A DNA stretch of 64,000 bases, taken from contig NZ_BMXJ01000008.1 in the NCBI RefSeq assembly GCF_014651695.1, positions 186,001 through 250,000 on the forward strand. The letters run 5' to 3'. The DNA is from Nocardiopsis terrae. GTDB lineage: Bacteria; Actinomycetota; Actinomycetes; Streptosporangiales; Streptosporangiaceae. Shown in pieces: positions 1 to 9,830 of this stretch. Below the pieces are notes generated by a model that did not search any database, had not been told where the DNA came from, and was given only the letters and a program-made list of their open reading frames with translations. The position numbers and the translations under genes were made by a program. Within the stretch, counting starts at the first letter, position 1, and each line of letters opens with the position of its first letter.

Positions 1-917
1 CCCAAAGTGACCTCAACGCTTTTGGCTCGGTCTTGTGACAAAGGTAGGTTGACAGAGTCAGTTCCCGTGTTATCTGCGTGCCCGTCGATAGAAATCACTG
101 AGGAACTCGCATCGTCGATCTCTTGAGCCACCTGCTCAAGTATTTCCTGAGTCTCGTCGTTGAGGTCTGAACTGTTGGTGCTGAAAAGGACATCAGAGGA
201 TAGAATAATGCTTACCTCATCGCCACTTTCTGTTCGGCCTGTTTGATCCTCTTCAAGGCTGTCCGAGATTAGGGTGAGGTCGAGGATCTGTGGTTCCCCG
301 AGGTTGCTGCTTTCGACTGCCTCTGAAGTGTTGCTAACAGGGATGTCGAGAAGAGGTGGAGTCAGGGGAGTTGTGACAGTCATGCTCTCTACGTTTTCTG
401 GAGCTCCTGGAAATATCACCCAGAGCGTTTCAGTTTCACCGCTTTCAATGGCTCCTTCTAAGGTGTCGCAGAAACAGCTTCCATCACTTTTGTCGTAACT
501 GAGATAACGCTGCTGATTTAGATCATCAATGAGGCTGATGTTGCTGGCAGTGCGTCTATCTTCTTCGCCGGCAAGGCCAAATCCTATATCAAATTCCTCT
601 GGTGAATTATTGATGAGGCTGATTCTTAAGCGAAGGAGATTGTTCTCCAGTCTCTCCAGTGTATTGACCTCAATCTGGAGTTCAGATCCAAGGATGGTTG
701 CCGTGGATGTCGAACTGGCCAATATTTCTTTTGCTTCGCCTGGGGAGGGTGGAGCATTTTCTCTGGAAATGTTTTCGGGGGATTGGCTGTTCTCTTTTGG
801 GGGGTTATCCGCGCTGACGACACACCCAGAGGCAAGGAAAATAACCAGAGTGGTGACCATGCCTGTGTGTAGATGCTTATTCCCCTTCGCTTTGGAAGGC
901 TTGCTTGCGAGAGTCAA
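1..917 (-). CDS. OmpA-domain lipoprotein (3' end beyond window)
   Basis: The minus strand is open from a TTG at 917 to the window edge, so the C-terminus is missing. An ATG at 860 is a possible later start, but the TTG start gives a lysine-rich n-region ahead of the hydrophobic stretch MVTTLVIFLASGC, a lipobox with the acylated Cys. A central beta-rich region of about 170 residues contains a CFC pair. It is followed by a clear OmpA/MotB peptidoglycan-binding domain: VLFSTNSSDLN, then ISIDGHADNTGTDSVN, then LSQDRAKSV. This places the protein outside the membrane, probably anchored to lipid and binding the wall. The base composition is about 50 % G+C and it uses TTA, ATA, CTA and AGA codons, unlike every neighbour, which suggests acquisition by transfer. 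It lies 108 bp downstream of a Flp pilin on the same strand, so a role with the Tad pilus is possible. Confidence 0.85.
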   Translation of the reverse strand, partial: MTLASKPSKAKGNKHLHTGMVTTLVIFLASGCVVSADNPPKENSQSPENISRENAPPSPGEAKEILASSTSTATILGSELQIEVNTLERLENNLLRLRISLINNSPEEFDIGFGLAGEEDRRTASNISLIDDLNQQRYLSYDKSDGSCFCDTLEGAIESGETETLWVIFPGAPENVESMTVTTPLTPPLLDIPVSNTSEAVESSNLGEPQILDLTLISDSLEEDQTGRTESGDEVSIILSSDVLFSTNSSDLNDETQEILEQVAQEIDDASSSVISIDGHADNTGTDSVNLPLSQDRAKSVEVTL

Positions 918-1025
918 GAGCTTCCCGTTTCTCAGGATTTGTCAGAGGAATTCAGATCGAGAGCCCAAAGGCAATATTCACGACTGATGCAGTTTCCTTA
1001 AACTGTACATCTCTTTGTTTTTGGG

Positions 1026-1238
1026 TTAGTAGTTGGAAAATATTCCATCGATTGTGGTCGTTATTCCATTTGCAATGCGCTTCTCGATTCCGGCGGCCAT
1101 GATAACCCCGGCGATCAGGGCAACGAGGACGATGACAGCTCCGTACTCGACGAAGCCAGCGCCCTTGTCCCTGTCGTGCCCAGGCCGCGGGAGGGTCAGG
1201 GCGCTGAGGGTCACCCATATCTTGTGCAAGCTGTTCAT
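1026..1238 (-). CDS. flp: Flp/TadE-type small pilin subunit
   Basis: This 70-residue protein has a short basic leader (about 27 residues) followed by GAGFVEYGAVIVLVALIAG and a hydrophobic helix, the layout of type IVb Flp prepilins. The Glu five residues after the presumed Gly cleavage site is the conserved pilin Glu. A good ribosome site (AGGAG, 8 nt from the ATG) fixes the start. It would be cleaved by a TadV/CpaA-type peptidase and assembled by the Tad machine encoded at 21-29 kb, but no such peptidase is present in this window. It precedes the OmpA-type lipoprotein gene on the same strand. Confidence 0.85.
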   Translation of the reverse strand: MNSLHKIWVTLSALTLPRPGHDRDKGAGFVEYGAVIVLVALIAGVIMAAGIEKRIANGITTTIDGIFSNY

Positions 1239-2049
1239 GGAGTTAACTCCTGGGGGAGGTAGTTTTCTTCGCCACGGCAGCGCGGTTGTTGACCGGTGGA
1301 CCTGGGTCCTGGCTTCATCGGTGACCTGGGGCTGAACTTTGGGATCACGAACCCCACTATCGGATCAGTGTGGTCAGTTGCCCCTTGCCTTGACTGCCCC
1401 TTGCCCTGGCCGGATGTGGCCATGCAAGTTGTGCGTCCCGCTGGCCCTGTAGGTCTTGGCGCTCCTCCTGAAGAACGGAGATTTCCCAGGTGGGAGCTGG
1501 TTTCTAAGGGGTGAGTGTGCACGATTCGGCCGCCAGGGGTAGCGATCTGTGTTCAACGGGTCACCATGATTGCATGTGTCCTCGACCACCGTCATGGATG
1601 GGCGTGAAAGTCCGGGCAACCGAGAGCCTGGCCTGCTCATGGTGTTGAATTGTTCGGGTCTCATGATTCTCTCCCCTTGCGCCAAGCCCTACACCGCCCC
1701 TCGGTCAGAAGGGGCACCACTCGCTCGGTGTGGCCTGAGCAGCTTCGGAGGTCTCGGAGACCCCGTGAACCCGGGCGGGGGGTGCGCAGAGCCCAGAGGC
1801 TGGGGCTCCCATGTTCCCCGCTTCTCCTGCGGGACACCAGAGAGGTCAGCCGCACACGAGCCTTCCCGTAGCCCGTCCCCGCCCCGAATGCCCCCGCCCC
1901 GCGCACACCTCCCTGCCTCCCCGGCTGTTCCTCTGTCCTTCCCGACCTCTTTCATTGCTCCATCCGCTCCCCCCAGTCCCCGCCTGCCCCACGCGCCTCA
2001 CCCCACCCGGCCCTCTCCCACCGGCCGACCTGACAGAAAGGCCCCGAAC
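1239..2049. other. Intergenic region without a convincing gene
   Basis: About 810 bp between the divergently oriented pilin and TIGR04222-type genes. Open frames here lack ribosome sites and look compositional. The last 180 bp (about 1855-2032) are very rich in C and poor in G on the plus strand. Promoters for both flanking genes should lie here, but I cannot place them with confidence. Confidence 0.5.
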
Positions 2050-3177
2050 TTGAACGCCATGTTGCTGATCCCCCTTCTGGGGGCGCTGCTCGGCCTGGCC
2101 GCTGGCGCTTTCCCGTTCTTCAGGGTGTTCACCGCGAACCGGTCGATCACGGCGGAGGTCGCCGCGGTCCCCGAACCGAAGCTCCCGCTGACCCCGGAGG
2201 ACCTCACTCCAGCGGAGCTCGCCTACCTGGTGGGCGGCGCTACCCGGGTCGGGGAGGTCGCGTTCATGGACCTGTTCCTCTCGGGGCGTATCCGCCGCCA
2301 GGTCCGCGGTGGCTTCTTCACGCTCGTGGGTCCCTCGAACGCCTATGTCACCGAGAAGGACCCCGTCCGTCGTGACCTGGTCAAGACGTTCAGGGACCGG
2401 ACCGGCCTGACTTCGCGCGGGCTGATCCAGACCGCCACGTCCAGTCGGGGTATCGAACGGGTTCGGGAGAAGCTCGCTGAACGGCGTCTGATCGCCCGTT
2501 CCGAGGGGCTCGCCAGGGCGCTCGCGGACTTCCACAGCGGAGGGTGGATCTCCCGGGTCCTCGCCTATTCGGGTGTGGTCCTGTTCGCCGTGGGGGCGGT
2601 GCTGACGAACGCCTACGAGCAGGACGAGTGGACGGTCGCGCTGGCCGTGCTGGGCGGTGTGCTCGCGGTGCTGGGCGGTCTCGCTCGGGGTCTGTACCTG
2701 GGTCACGGCGGCCGGAACGCCTCGACCGCGACCGCCGCCGGGAAGCGGCTCCTCGGGCTGGCGTCGGACGCCTACGAGGCCACCGCCGCCGAGGGGCGGA
2801 CGATGGTCCGCGAGGAGGCGTTGCGCTACACCGCTGTGCTCGGGATCAGCCGGATGGGTCGTGAGGCCTCACCGAGAGACCGGGGGCGGGACGGTTCCGG
2901 CGATGACGCCGTTCGGGTCGTGACGCACACCGGATCGGCTCAGGTGCTTGAGGAGAGCCCGCGAAGGGTCGGGGAACAGACCCCGGAGCCGCGCGAGGGT
3001 TTCGAGCTCGACTGGGGCAGCCTTTGCGAGATCGCTGACCTGTGCGCGGTGGACGGGTCCGGTTCGGCTTCCAGCGGTGGTTCCTCGGGTGGCGACAGCG
3101 GCGGAGGGGGTTTCTGGGGAGGCGGTGACTCGGGTAGCTCCGGTGGAGACGGCGGTGGCGGCGGGGGCGGTGACTGA
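2050..3177 (+). CDS. TIGR04222-type membrane protein
   Basis: About 375 residues. An N-terminal hydrophobic segment (LLIPLLGALLGLAAGAFPFF) is followed by a soluble domain with ELAYLVGGATRVGEVAFMDL, typical of the actinobacterial TIGR04222 family. Two adjacent membrane helices lie around residues 180-225. The tail is a low-complexity Gly/Ser run with Trp, ending GGGGGGGD, as is usual in this family. I chose the TTG at 2050 because AGAAAGG lies 8 nt upstream; the ATG at 2059 is the alternative. The function of the family is not known to me. It is followed by a gap, so it is probably transcribed alone. Confidence 0.8.
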   Translation: MNAMLLIPLLGALLGLAAGAFPFFRVFTANRSITAEVAAVPEPKLPLTPEDLTPAELAYLVGGATRVGEVAFMDLFLSGRIRRQVRGGFFTLVGPSNAYVTEKDPVRRDLVKTFRDRTGLTSRGLIQTATSSRGIERVREKLAERRLIARSEGLARALADFHSGGWISRVLAYSGVVLFAVGAVLTNAYEQDEWTVALAVLGGVLAVLGGLARGLYLGHGGRNASTATAAGKRLLGLASDAYEATAAEGRTMVREEALRYTAVLGISRMGREASPRDRGRDGSGDDAVRVVTHTGSAQVLEESPRRVGEQTPEPREGFELDWGSLCEIADLCAVDGSGSASSGGSSGGDSGGGGFWGGGDSGSSGGDGGGGGGGD

Positions 3178-3591
3178 ACCGGTGGGCAGCGAAGGGCTTC
3201 CATTGTCTGTCCGGCTCCCACGACCCACCCGGGATCCCGGAAAGAACGTCGAAGAGTCCGATGGCGTCAGCTTTGTCTGCCTCAGCGGCCTCGAAGTTCG
3301 CTTTCGGGTCCTCCTGGGCCCCAGGGGAGAGCGCCGAAAACCCTGCCGGGGGTCCGTATCGAGCCCCCTATGCGGATGGTGCATAGCGGGCTCCCGAACC
3401 AGGCGACGAGGTCGGAGGGGCCTTCAGCAGGGCCTATCGGGCGTATCTCCGGGAGGGAATGGCATGGGGTTCCTGAGCCCGAAGTGCGACTGCTACTGGG
3501 AGGGTGACGGGGGGTTGGGGGCCAGCAACCCTTTTGTCAGCGGTGTGCATGACGAGGGGCTGGCAAGCGGTTCGGGGCCAGGTGAGCGTCG
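3178..3591. other. Intergenic, no gene seen
   Basis: About 410 bp between two plus-strand genes. I see no credible coding frame, tRNA or strong hairpin. It probably contains the promoter of the lipoprotein gene. Confidence 0.4.
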
Positions 3592-4071
3592 ATGACGCCA
3601 CGAGGCGCCGCCCCTGCACTGGCCGTACTTCTGCCCGTGCTTCTGGTTGGCTGTTTCGGGACCGAAGAGGTCCCCGAACCCCCTGCTGAGCCCACCGCAG
3701 AAGCCGATCCGAGCCACTTCGAGGAGCTCTCCGGAGCCGAGATTCCCGACTCCGCCGAGTCCGTCGAGGTGTTCTCCGTCGGTGACGTCGATTCCCTTCC
3801 GACGTATGTCGCCACCTTCACCCTGCCCAGTGAGGAGGAGGCCACAGAATTCTGCCAGAGCGGAGACATCGGCAACTACCGTGTCGTGTCCGGGGGTGAA
3901 TTACTCGAGGAACAGCACGAGCGGCACTTCATCGGGGAAACGGAACTGGCTGAGCCTCGCAGGTGCTCGTCAGTGAAGCAGGGTGAGAGCGTCGACCGCA
4001 GTGTTGTGTTCAGCTTTCCCGAAGGAGAGCGGGTTTCGGTGTGGGCTGTAACAGAAGAGGTCGGCTGGTAG
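3592..4071 (+). CDS. Small secreted lipoprotein, function unknown
   Basis: A 159-residue protein with a type II signal peptide: MTPRGA, then a hydrophobic core and the lipobox LLVGC with Cys at residue 21. The linker that follows is rich in Pro and Glu. The mature part (about 110 residues) has three cysteines and is strongly acidic, consistent with an exported globular domain. No family was recognised. It starts at an ATG after GGTGAGCG. Confidence 0.75.
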   Translation: MTPRGAAPALAVLLPVLLVGCFGTEEVPEPPAEPTAEADPSHFEELSGAEIPDSAESVEVFSVGDVDSLPTYVATFTLPSEEEATEFCQSGDIGNYRVVSGGELLEEQHERHFIGETELAEPRRCSSVKQGESVDRSVVFSFPEGERVSVWAVTEEVGW

Positions 4072-4310
4072 AGGTGTCTGCGGCCCTGCCCGTGCGTTCA
4101 CTCCGCGATCCGCACGGGCTTCGTGTCCGTTCCTCAGCGCCGCCGCGCTCCCGCTTGTCGCGCTGTTTGTGCGCACTTCTGACGTCACGGCCACCTTCCC
4201 CGAAGTCTCCAGGGGAGTCGGAGAAACCCCGTCAGGGGCCGTGGCCCGGCGGGGAGGGGCTCCCGGCCGGGCCACGGCGGTGTTCTCGGAGGGTCGGTAC
4301 TCCTGGGGGG

Positions 4311-4676
4311 TCAGCGTTCCCAGGGCTCGGGCAGCGGGTAACCGGAGGCCAGAGCGGCTTTCAGCAGGGACCAGCGGTCCCGGGCCCTGCACAGGGCGCG
4401 CCAGTAGGAGACGTTCTCGCCGGTTGCCCGGAGGGCTTCGGACAGGGCGTCGTAGTGGTCGGTCACCTCACGGGCTTCCGTCGTGCCGCCGCCCAGCCGG
4501 GTGGCCCAGCGCAGGGGGAGTTCGTCGCCGGAACGCAGAAGGCCGTCGAGGTGCCCGAAGACCGCGTCGGCCGAGATCAGCCGGGTGACGGCGTCGTCGG
4601 GCAGGCCGGGGTCGTTGAGCAGCCGGGTGAGCCGGTCCGCCAGGGCGTCGGAGCGGGTGTCGGTGTACTGGTTCAT
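4311..4676 (-). CDS. Hypothetical protein, 121 aa
   Basis: A soluble helical protein beginning MNQYTDTRSDALADRLTRLL and rich in Leu, Arg and Asp. No domain was recognised. Its ATG overlaps the TGA of the upstream gene by 4 bp (ATGA), so the pair is translationally coupled. The pair is divergent from a small GntR regulator, which may control it. Small proteins of this kind are often seen beside compact GntR regulators in actinobacteria. Confidence 0.65.
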   Translation of the reverse strand: MNQYTDTRSDALADRLTRLLNDPGLPDDAVTRLISADAVFGHLDGLLRSGDELPLRWATRLGGGTTEAREVTDHYDALSEALRATGENVSYWRALCRARDRWSLLKAALASGYPLPEPWER

Positions 4677-5020
4677 GCGACCAGCCCCCGAAGGGTGGAC
4701 CGCTGGCGTTCCCAGGCCCGGTAGGGGCCGCGCACGATCTCGGCCTGGGGGTGGGCCGTGGCACAGCTGTCCTCGACGGGCCGCCTGGGCGCGGGAACCG
4801 AGGGGGCGGGCGCAGGGGGAGTGGGTTCGACGGGCTCGGGCCGGGTGAGTGCGGGCTCGGCGGGCCTGACGGGTAGGGCGTACCGGCGCACTCGGCGGGA
4901 ACGGTTGCGCCGGGCTTCGGCTCCCAGTTCCCACAGGTAGCCGCACGGACTGGTGTGCGTGCCCTGTGTGGGCCGCGTGAGCCTGACGATTAGGGACAAC
5001 AAGGCAGTAACGTATGACAC
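4673..5020 (-). CDS. Hypothetical protein, 115 aa
   Basis: It starts at GTG with GGAGC 7 nt upstream. A short hydrophobic N-terminus (VTALLSLIVRL) is followed by an Arg-rich stretch and a Pro-rich middle. No catalytic motif or known domain is visible. It is the first gene of a two-gene unit with the 121-residue protein (4-bp stop/start overlap) and is read away from the GntR gene at 5180. Confidence 0.6.
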   Translation of the reverse strand: MSYVTALLSLIVRLTRPTQGTHTSPCGYLWELGAEARRNRSRRVRRYALPVRPAEPALTRPEPVEPTPPAPAPSVPAPRRPVEDSCATAHPQAEIVRGPYRAWERQRSTLRGLVA

Positions 5021-5098
5021 GGCAAGCGCTCCGTTCGCTTGTCCGGGCCCGGGGTGTTGGTAGCACCGCCGGGCCGCTTCATGAGTAGGTCAAGGTCA

Positions 5099-5172
5099 CA
5101 TCATAGCTAGGTGTACTACCCCTGACTACCCCCGTGGGTGGCTATGGCTAGACATAGGTGGCTGGCTAGGTT
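5099..5172 (+). promoter_or_regulatory. Divergent GntR promoter/operator region
   Basis: CTAGGT occurs at about 5108 and 5166 and CTACCCC occurs twice. A small inverted repeat, CTATG..CATAG, lies at 5142-5156. TAGGTT at 5167-5172 sits 7 nt before the ATG at 5180, the spacing of a -10 box for a leaderless transcript. The repeats are plausible GntR half-sites; this is inference. Confidence 0.4.
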
Positions 5173-5179
5173 CGTTTCT

Positions 5180-5419
5180 ATGCCCGCCATCGACCGCGAA
5201 TCCCCAGTTCCGCCCTACGTCCAAGTCGCCAACGCGCTGCGTGCGCGCATCGACAGCGGAGAGATTCCGCCAGGGCGTGCCCTGCCTTCCCTGGTCAAGC
5301 TCGAAGACGAGTTCGGTGCTGCCCGGGACACCTTGCGCAAGGCCGTGCAGGTACTCAAGGACGAAGGCCGCGTTCAGACGGTGCGGGGGATGGGGGTCTT
5401 CGTCCTGCCGCTGGAATGA
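5180..5419 (+). CDS. Compact GntR-family regulator (DNA-binding domain only)
   Basis: 79 residues containing a complete winged helix of the GntR type: PPYVQVANALRARIDSGEI, then ALPSLVKLEDEFGAARDTLRKAVQVL, then a wing ending VRGMGVFVLPLE. There is no effector-binding domain, so it may respond through oligomerisation or a partner. The ATG at 5180 is preferred over a start 14 codons upstream, because the family begins close to PPYVQV and a leaderless -10 (TAGGTT) fits this start. It is divergent from the two hypotheticals at 4311-5020, its most likely targets. Confidence 0.85.
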   Translation: MPAIDRESPVPPYVQVANALRARIDSGEIPPGRALPSLVKLEDEFGAARDTLRKAVQVLKDEGRVQTVRGMGVFVLPLE

Positions 5420-5513
5420 CCCGGGCGAACCATCCCGTTCACGGAGCGCGGAACCGGGGGTAGCCGCTTCCCCGCCCGCCTCGCCCGTCTGACCGGATGC
5501 CGACCGCAGAGCC

Positions 5514-8417
5514 CTACTTCCAGAAGACCTCGCTGAGGTCCTCGTGGCCGGGCAGCGAGCCCGTCGTCGGGGTTTGCACGTTTCCCGAGAACACGACGAC
5601 CGACGGTGAACTGGCGATCGGCAGGCCCGGCAGCACCTCCATGATCTGCTCGTTCAGGTCCTCGTGGGCGGCGGTACGCGCGCCCGCCTCCGGGAGGGCC
5701 GCAGCCTCGGCCATGGCCCCGAAGAGGTCCTCGTCCTCGAACCCGAACATGGGGGTGTACCCGGAGAAGTAGGGGCCGATGAAGTTGTGGGTGTCGTTGT
5801 AGTCACCGGTCCACCCGTGCAGGTACAGCTCACACTCTCCGGCCTGGACACTCTCGACGTAGTCGTTCCACCGCTGGGCGACCGGCTCCACCGTCACGCC
5901 GACAGCCTCCAGGTCCCGGGTGATGAGGCCCTGGATCTCCTCCGGGGCGGACATGTAGGGGCGGGTGATGTCGTCCGGATAGCAGAACTCGAGTGTCAGG
6001 TCCCCGTGGCCCGCGTCCGCGAGCATCTCCTGGGCCGCTTCCGGTGAGTGTTCGATGGCCCGCACATCCGGGGACCAACCGTTGACGGCCCGGGGCACGA
6101 ACTGGGTGGCGACCTCGCTGCCGTAGGGCATGACCGCGTTGACGATGCGCTGGCGGTCGACGGCCCGCGCCAGGGCCTCACGGACCTCCGGAACCTTGAG
6201 GGCCTCGTGCGCCTCCTGCTGGTAACCCAGGTAGAGGAGGTCGTACGGGTCTCGGGAGGGCACCTGGAAACCGGCCTGCACCAGCGGTGCCCTGTCCTTC
6301 GGGTTCGTGAGCTCGTAGCCGTGGATCTCTCCGGACTCCAGCGACTGACGGCGATCGGCCTCGTTGCCGATGCTGCGCATGACCACGGTGTCGATCCCCG
6401 GGGAGCTGTCCCTGTGGTCGCCGAACCGCTCCAGGGTGACCACCTTCTGTATGTGGTCCCATTCGGTGATCCGGAACGGTCCGCTCCCGGCCATGATCTC
6501 CGGGTTCGAGGAGTAGTCGGCGAGAGGGCCCATGAGCGACTCGTCGGCGACCTCCGCCACGCTGGAGGGGCTCATGATGCCGAAGGAGGCGAGTGTGAAG
6601 CCGCCGGGGAGGGCCGGTCGGTACTCGTCGACGGTGATGACCGCGGTCAGGTCGTCGGCGGCCTCGCAGAGGACGTAGTTGGATTCCGGCAGGTCGGCGT
6701 TGATGTTCTCGGCGAACCCGCCGAACACCGACTGCCAGTGGTAGGTGTACCTGGACTGCTGGTAGATGCCGGTGAGGTTGTACCAGCGGTCGAAGTTGGC
6801 GCAGACGGCTGCGGCGTCCAGTTCCTCGCCGTCGTGGAACCGCACGCCCTCACGCAGATGGAAGGTCCACTCGGTGCCGTCGTCGGAGTGCTCCCAGTCC
6901 TCGGCCAGACCACCGGTGATCTGGCCGTCGGCGGGGTCGTGGCGCAGCAGGGTCTCGAACACCTGCCGGCTGTAGCGGAAGGTGGCGCTGTCCGTGGCCA
7001 GCGCCGGGTCGAGGCTTTTGATCCGGTCGGAGGTCGCGAAGACGAACGGCTCGGACTGGTCCTCGGCGGCTCCCTCCAGGACCTCGGCTCCCTCCCCGCC
7101 GTCGGCCGCCTGTCCTTCTTCGCCGTCGCGCAGCAGCAGCCAGCCGGTGACGCCCCCGATGAGGAGCAGGGTGACCGCGGCGGCCACGAGCCCCAGCAGC
7201 AGGCGTGAGGTGCCTGACTTGGCGGAGTTCGGCAGGGGAGTCGAGGGGGTGTGGGAGTCCGGGGAGGAAGAATCCGGCAGGGGAGCAGACGGAACGTGGG
7301 AGTTCGGGGGAGGAGAGCCCGGGGGCGGGCCGTGCGGGTGGGGAGAGTCCTGCGGAGGCGGCGGTGCCTGTGGGCCCGGCCGGGGCGGGGAGTGCGGCCC
7401 GGACGGGACAGCGGTGTGTGGCCGGTCGGGCGCGGCACCGGGTGACGGGGTGTGGGAGCCCGGAGAGGGTTGTGGGGCCGGAGAGGTTGACGAGGCCGGG
7501 GACACGGACGCCCCCGTCCAGTCCCTGGCGATGAGCGTGTTGACCATGGTGGCCATCTCGTCCGGCGAAGCCGGTGCGGTCCCCGCGTCGGCCTCTCCCG
7601 CCAGACTCCGGACCAGTTCCGCCGCGCTGGGCCGGTCCCCGGGGTCCTTGGCCAGTGACCGGGCGACGAGCTCCCGGAGGTCCTCCGGAACCCCGCTCAG
7701 GTCCGGCTCCTCGCTCAGCAGCCGGAACATCATTTCCTCGGCCGAACCCCTGCCGAACGGCGGCTGCCCGGTCACCGCGTAGGCCACCAGCGCGCCCCAC
7801 GAGAACACGTCGGCCCCGGGCCCGGCGCCGCCCCGGAAGCGCTCCGGGCTCATCCAGCCGGGAGAGCCCATCAGCCCGCCCGTCCTCGTCAGCTGGGTGC
7901 CGTCCAGGGCGTGTGCGATCCCGAAGTCGAGCACCTTCGGCCCGTCCGGGGCCAGGATCACGTTGGACGGCTTCAGGTCCCGGTGCACGATCCCGGCCGA
8001 GTGGATGGCCGCGATCGCCTCCGCCATACCCGCGGCCAGGACCCGCGCCTTGGCCTCGGGCAGGGCTCCCTCCGACCGCACCCGCTCGTTCAGGGTGGGC
8101 CCGGGGAGGAACGCCGTCGCGAACCAGGGCTGTTCGGCGGAGGTGTCGTAGGCCAGGACCGAAGCGATGCAGCGCGCCCGGATCCGGCTCATCAACTGGA
8201 CCTCGCGGGTGAACCGCTGGCGGAAGTCCTGGTCGGCGGCGAACTCGGGGCGGATCACCTTCACGGCGACCCAGTGGTCGTCGGGGGACAGGGCGGCGTA
8301 GACGACGCCCATCCCGCCCGCGCCCAACCGGCCCCGGAGGTCGAACGGGGGGACGGTCCGCGGGTCGGCGGGTTCCAACGGGGTCATCGGGGGTGTGTCG
8401 GGGGAGGGGAGAGGCAC
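5514..8417 (-). CDS. Ser/Thr protein kinase fused to an extracellular solute-binding (SBP family 5) domain
   Basis: 967 residues from a GTG with AAGG 6 nt upstream. Residues 25-270 form a Hanks-type kinase: Gly-loop GAGGMGVVY (32-40), Lys53 in VAVKV, catalytic HRDLKPSN (145-152) and DFG (164-166), so all key residues are present. A Pro/Ser-rich juxtamembrane linker follows, then one membrane helix at about 406-427. The remaining ~530 residues are a family 5 oligopeptide/nickel-type substrate-binding protein (DPALATDSATFRYSRQVFE, EDWEHSDDGTEWTFHLREGV, WTGDYNDTHNFIGPYFSG). The layout is that of a receptor kinase: ligand bound outside by a transporter-like domain, signal carried to an internal kinase. 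No permease or ATPase genes adjoin it, supporting a sensory role. Substrate and phosphorylation targets are unknown. Confidence 0.93.
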   Translation of the reverse strand: MPLPSPDTPPMTPLEPADPRTVPPFDLRGRLGAGGMGVVYAALSPDDHWVAVKVIRPEFAADQDFRQRFTREVQLMSRIRARCIASVLAYDTSAEQPWFATAFLPGPTLNERVRSEGALPEAKARVLAAGMAEAIAAIHSAGIVHRDLKPSNVILAPDGPKVLDFGIAHALDGTQLTRTGGLMGSPGWMSPERFRGGAGPGADVFSWGALVAYAVTGQPPFGRGSAEEMMFRLLSEEPDLSGVPEDLRELVARSLAKDPGDRPSAAELVRSLAGEADAGTAPASPDEMATMVNTLIARDWTGASVSPASSTSPAPQPSPGSHTPSPGAAPDRPHTAVPSGPHSPPRPGPQAPPPPQDSPHPHGPPPGSPPPNSHVPSAPLPDSSSPDSHTPSTPLPNSAKSGTSRLLLGLVAAAVTLLLIGGVTGWLLLRDGEEGQAADGGEGAEVLEGAAEDQSEPFVFATSDRIKSLDPALATDSATFRYSRQVFETLLRHDPADGQITGGLAEDWEHSDDGTEWTFHLREGVRFHDGEELDAAAVCANFDRWYNLTGIYQQSRYTYHWQSVFGGFAENINADLPESNYVLCEAADDLTAVITVDEYRPALPGGFTLASFGIMSPSSVAEVADESLMGPLADYSSNPEIMAGSGPFRITEWDHIQKVVTLERFGDHRDSSPGIDTVVMRSIGNEADRRQSLESGEIHGYELTNPKDRAPLVQAGFQVPSRDPYDLLYLGYQQEAHEALKVPEVREALARAVDRQRIVNAVMPYGSEVATQFVPRAVNGWSPDVRAIEHSPEAAQEMLADAGHGDLTLEFCYPDDITRPYMSAPEEIQGLITRDLEAVGVTVEPVAQRWNDYVESVQAGECELYLHGWTGDYNDTHNFIGPYFSGYTPMFGFEDEDLFGAMAEAAALPEAGARTAAHEDLNEQIMEVLPGLPIASSPSVVVFSGNVQTPTTGSLPGHEDLSEVFWK

Positions 8418-8577
8418 GGCTTGCCTTCTTGACCGGGAACGGGGGGCGCGCTGGGTTCGGGGGTACTGGGTGCCAGTGTGATGCCGGAATCAGTCAACCA
8501 GTTCCCGTGCGCCCGGGCAGCCCGGTCTCCCGTGCCGGTCCGCCCTCCCGAGTGTGCGGGGCGCCCCGGGCCAAAGC

Positions 8578-8609
8578 GCGGGGCGGGGCCCTTCGCGACC
8601 CCGCCCCGC
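8578..8609. terminator. GC-rich hairpin
   Basis: Perfect 11-bp stem (GCGGGGCGGGG paired with CCCCGCCCCGC) around a 10-nt loop. It lies between the luciferase-like gene end and the kinase start, both on the minus strand. It may act as a terminator; there is no T-tract. Confidence 0.4.
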
Positions 8610-8692
8610 CCCCGGTGACCGGGGGAGACGGTTCCGGACCCTGCCTGGCCCGGTCCCGCACCCTTGACCAAGTACCCCCGGTCAGGGCTTTG

Positions 8693-8712
8693 CGCGGCCG
8701 CTGTCGGCCGCG
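8693..8712 (-). terminator. Hairpin just downstream of the LLM oxidoreductase
   Basis: Perfect 8-bp stem (CGCGGCCG / CGGCCGCG) with a 4-nt loop, 8 nt beyond the stop of the minus-strand gene ending at 8721. Likely an intrinsic terminator of the T-less actinobacterial type. Confidence 0.5.
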
Positions 8713-8720
8713 ACCCGTCC

Positions 8721-9776
<1,056 letters not shown>

Positions 9777-9799
9777 CTCAGTTACCCCCACTGACCTCG

Positions 9800-9830
9800 A
9801 ATGTTCGACGATCGACGATCATCGAACATT
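9800..9830. promoter_or_regulatory. 31-bp palindromic operator between LLM and ArsR genes
   Basis: The arms AATGTTCGA and TCGAACATT and the sequence between them pair at 14 of 15 positions around a central A at 9815. It is 24 bp upstream of the LLM ATG. Size, symmetry and place fit an ArsR-family dimer site that would repress both divergent genes. Confidence 0.7.
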
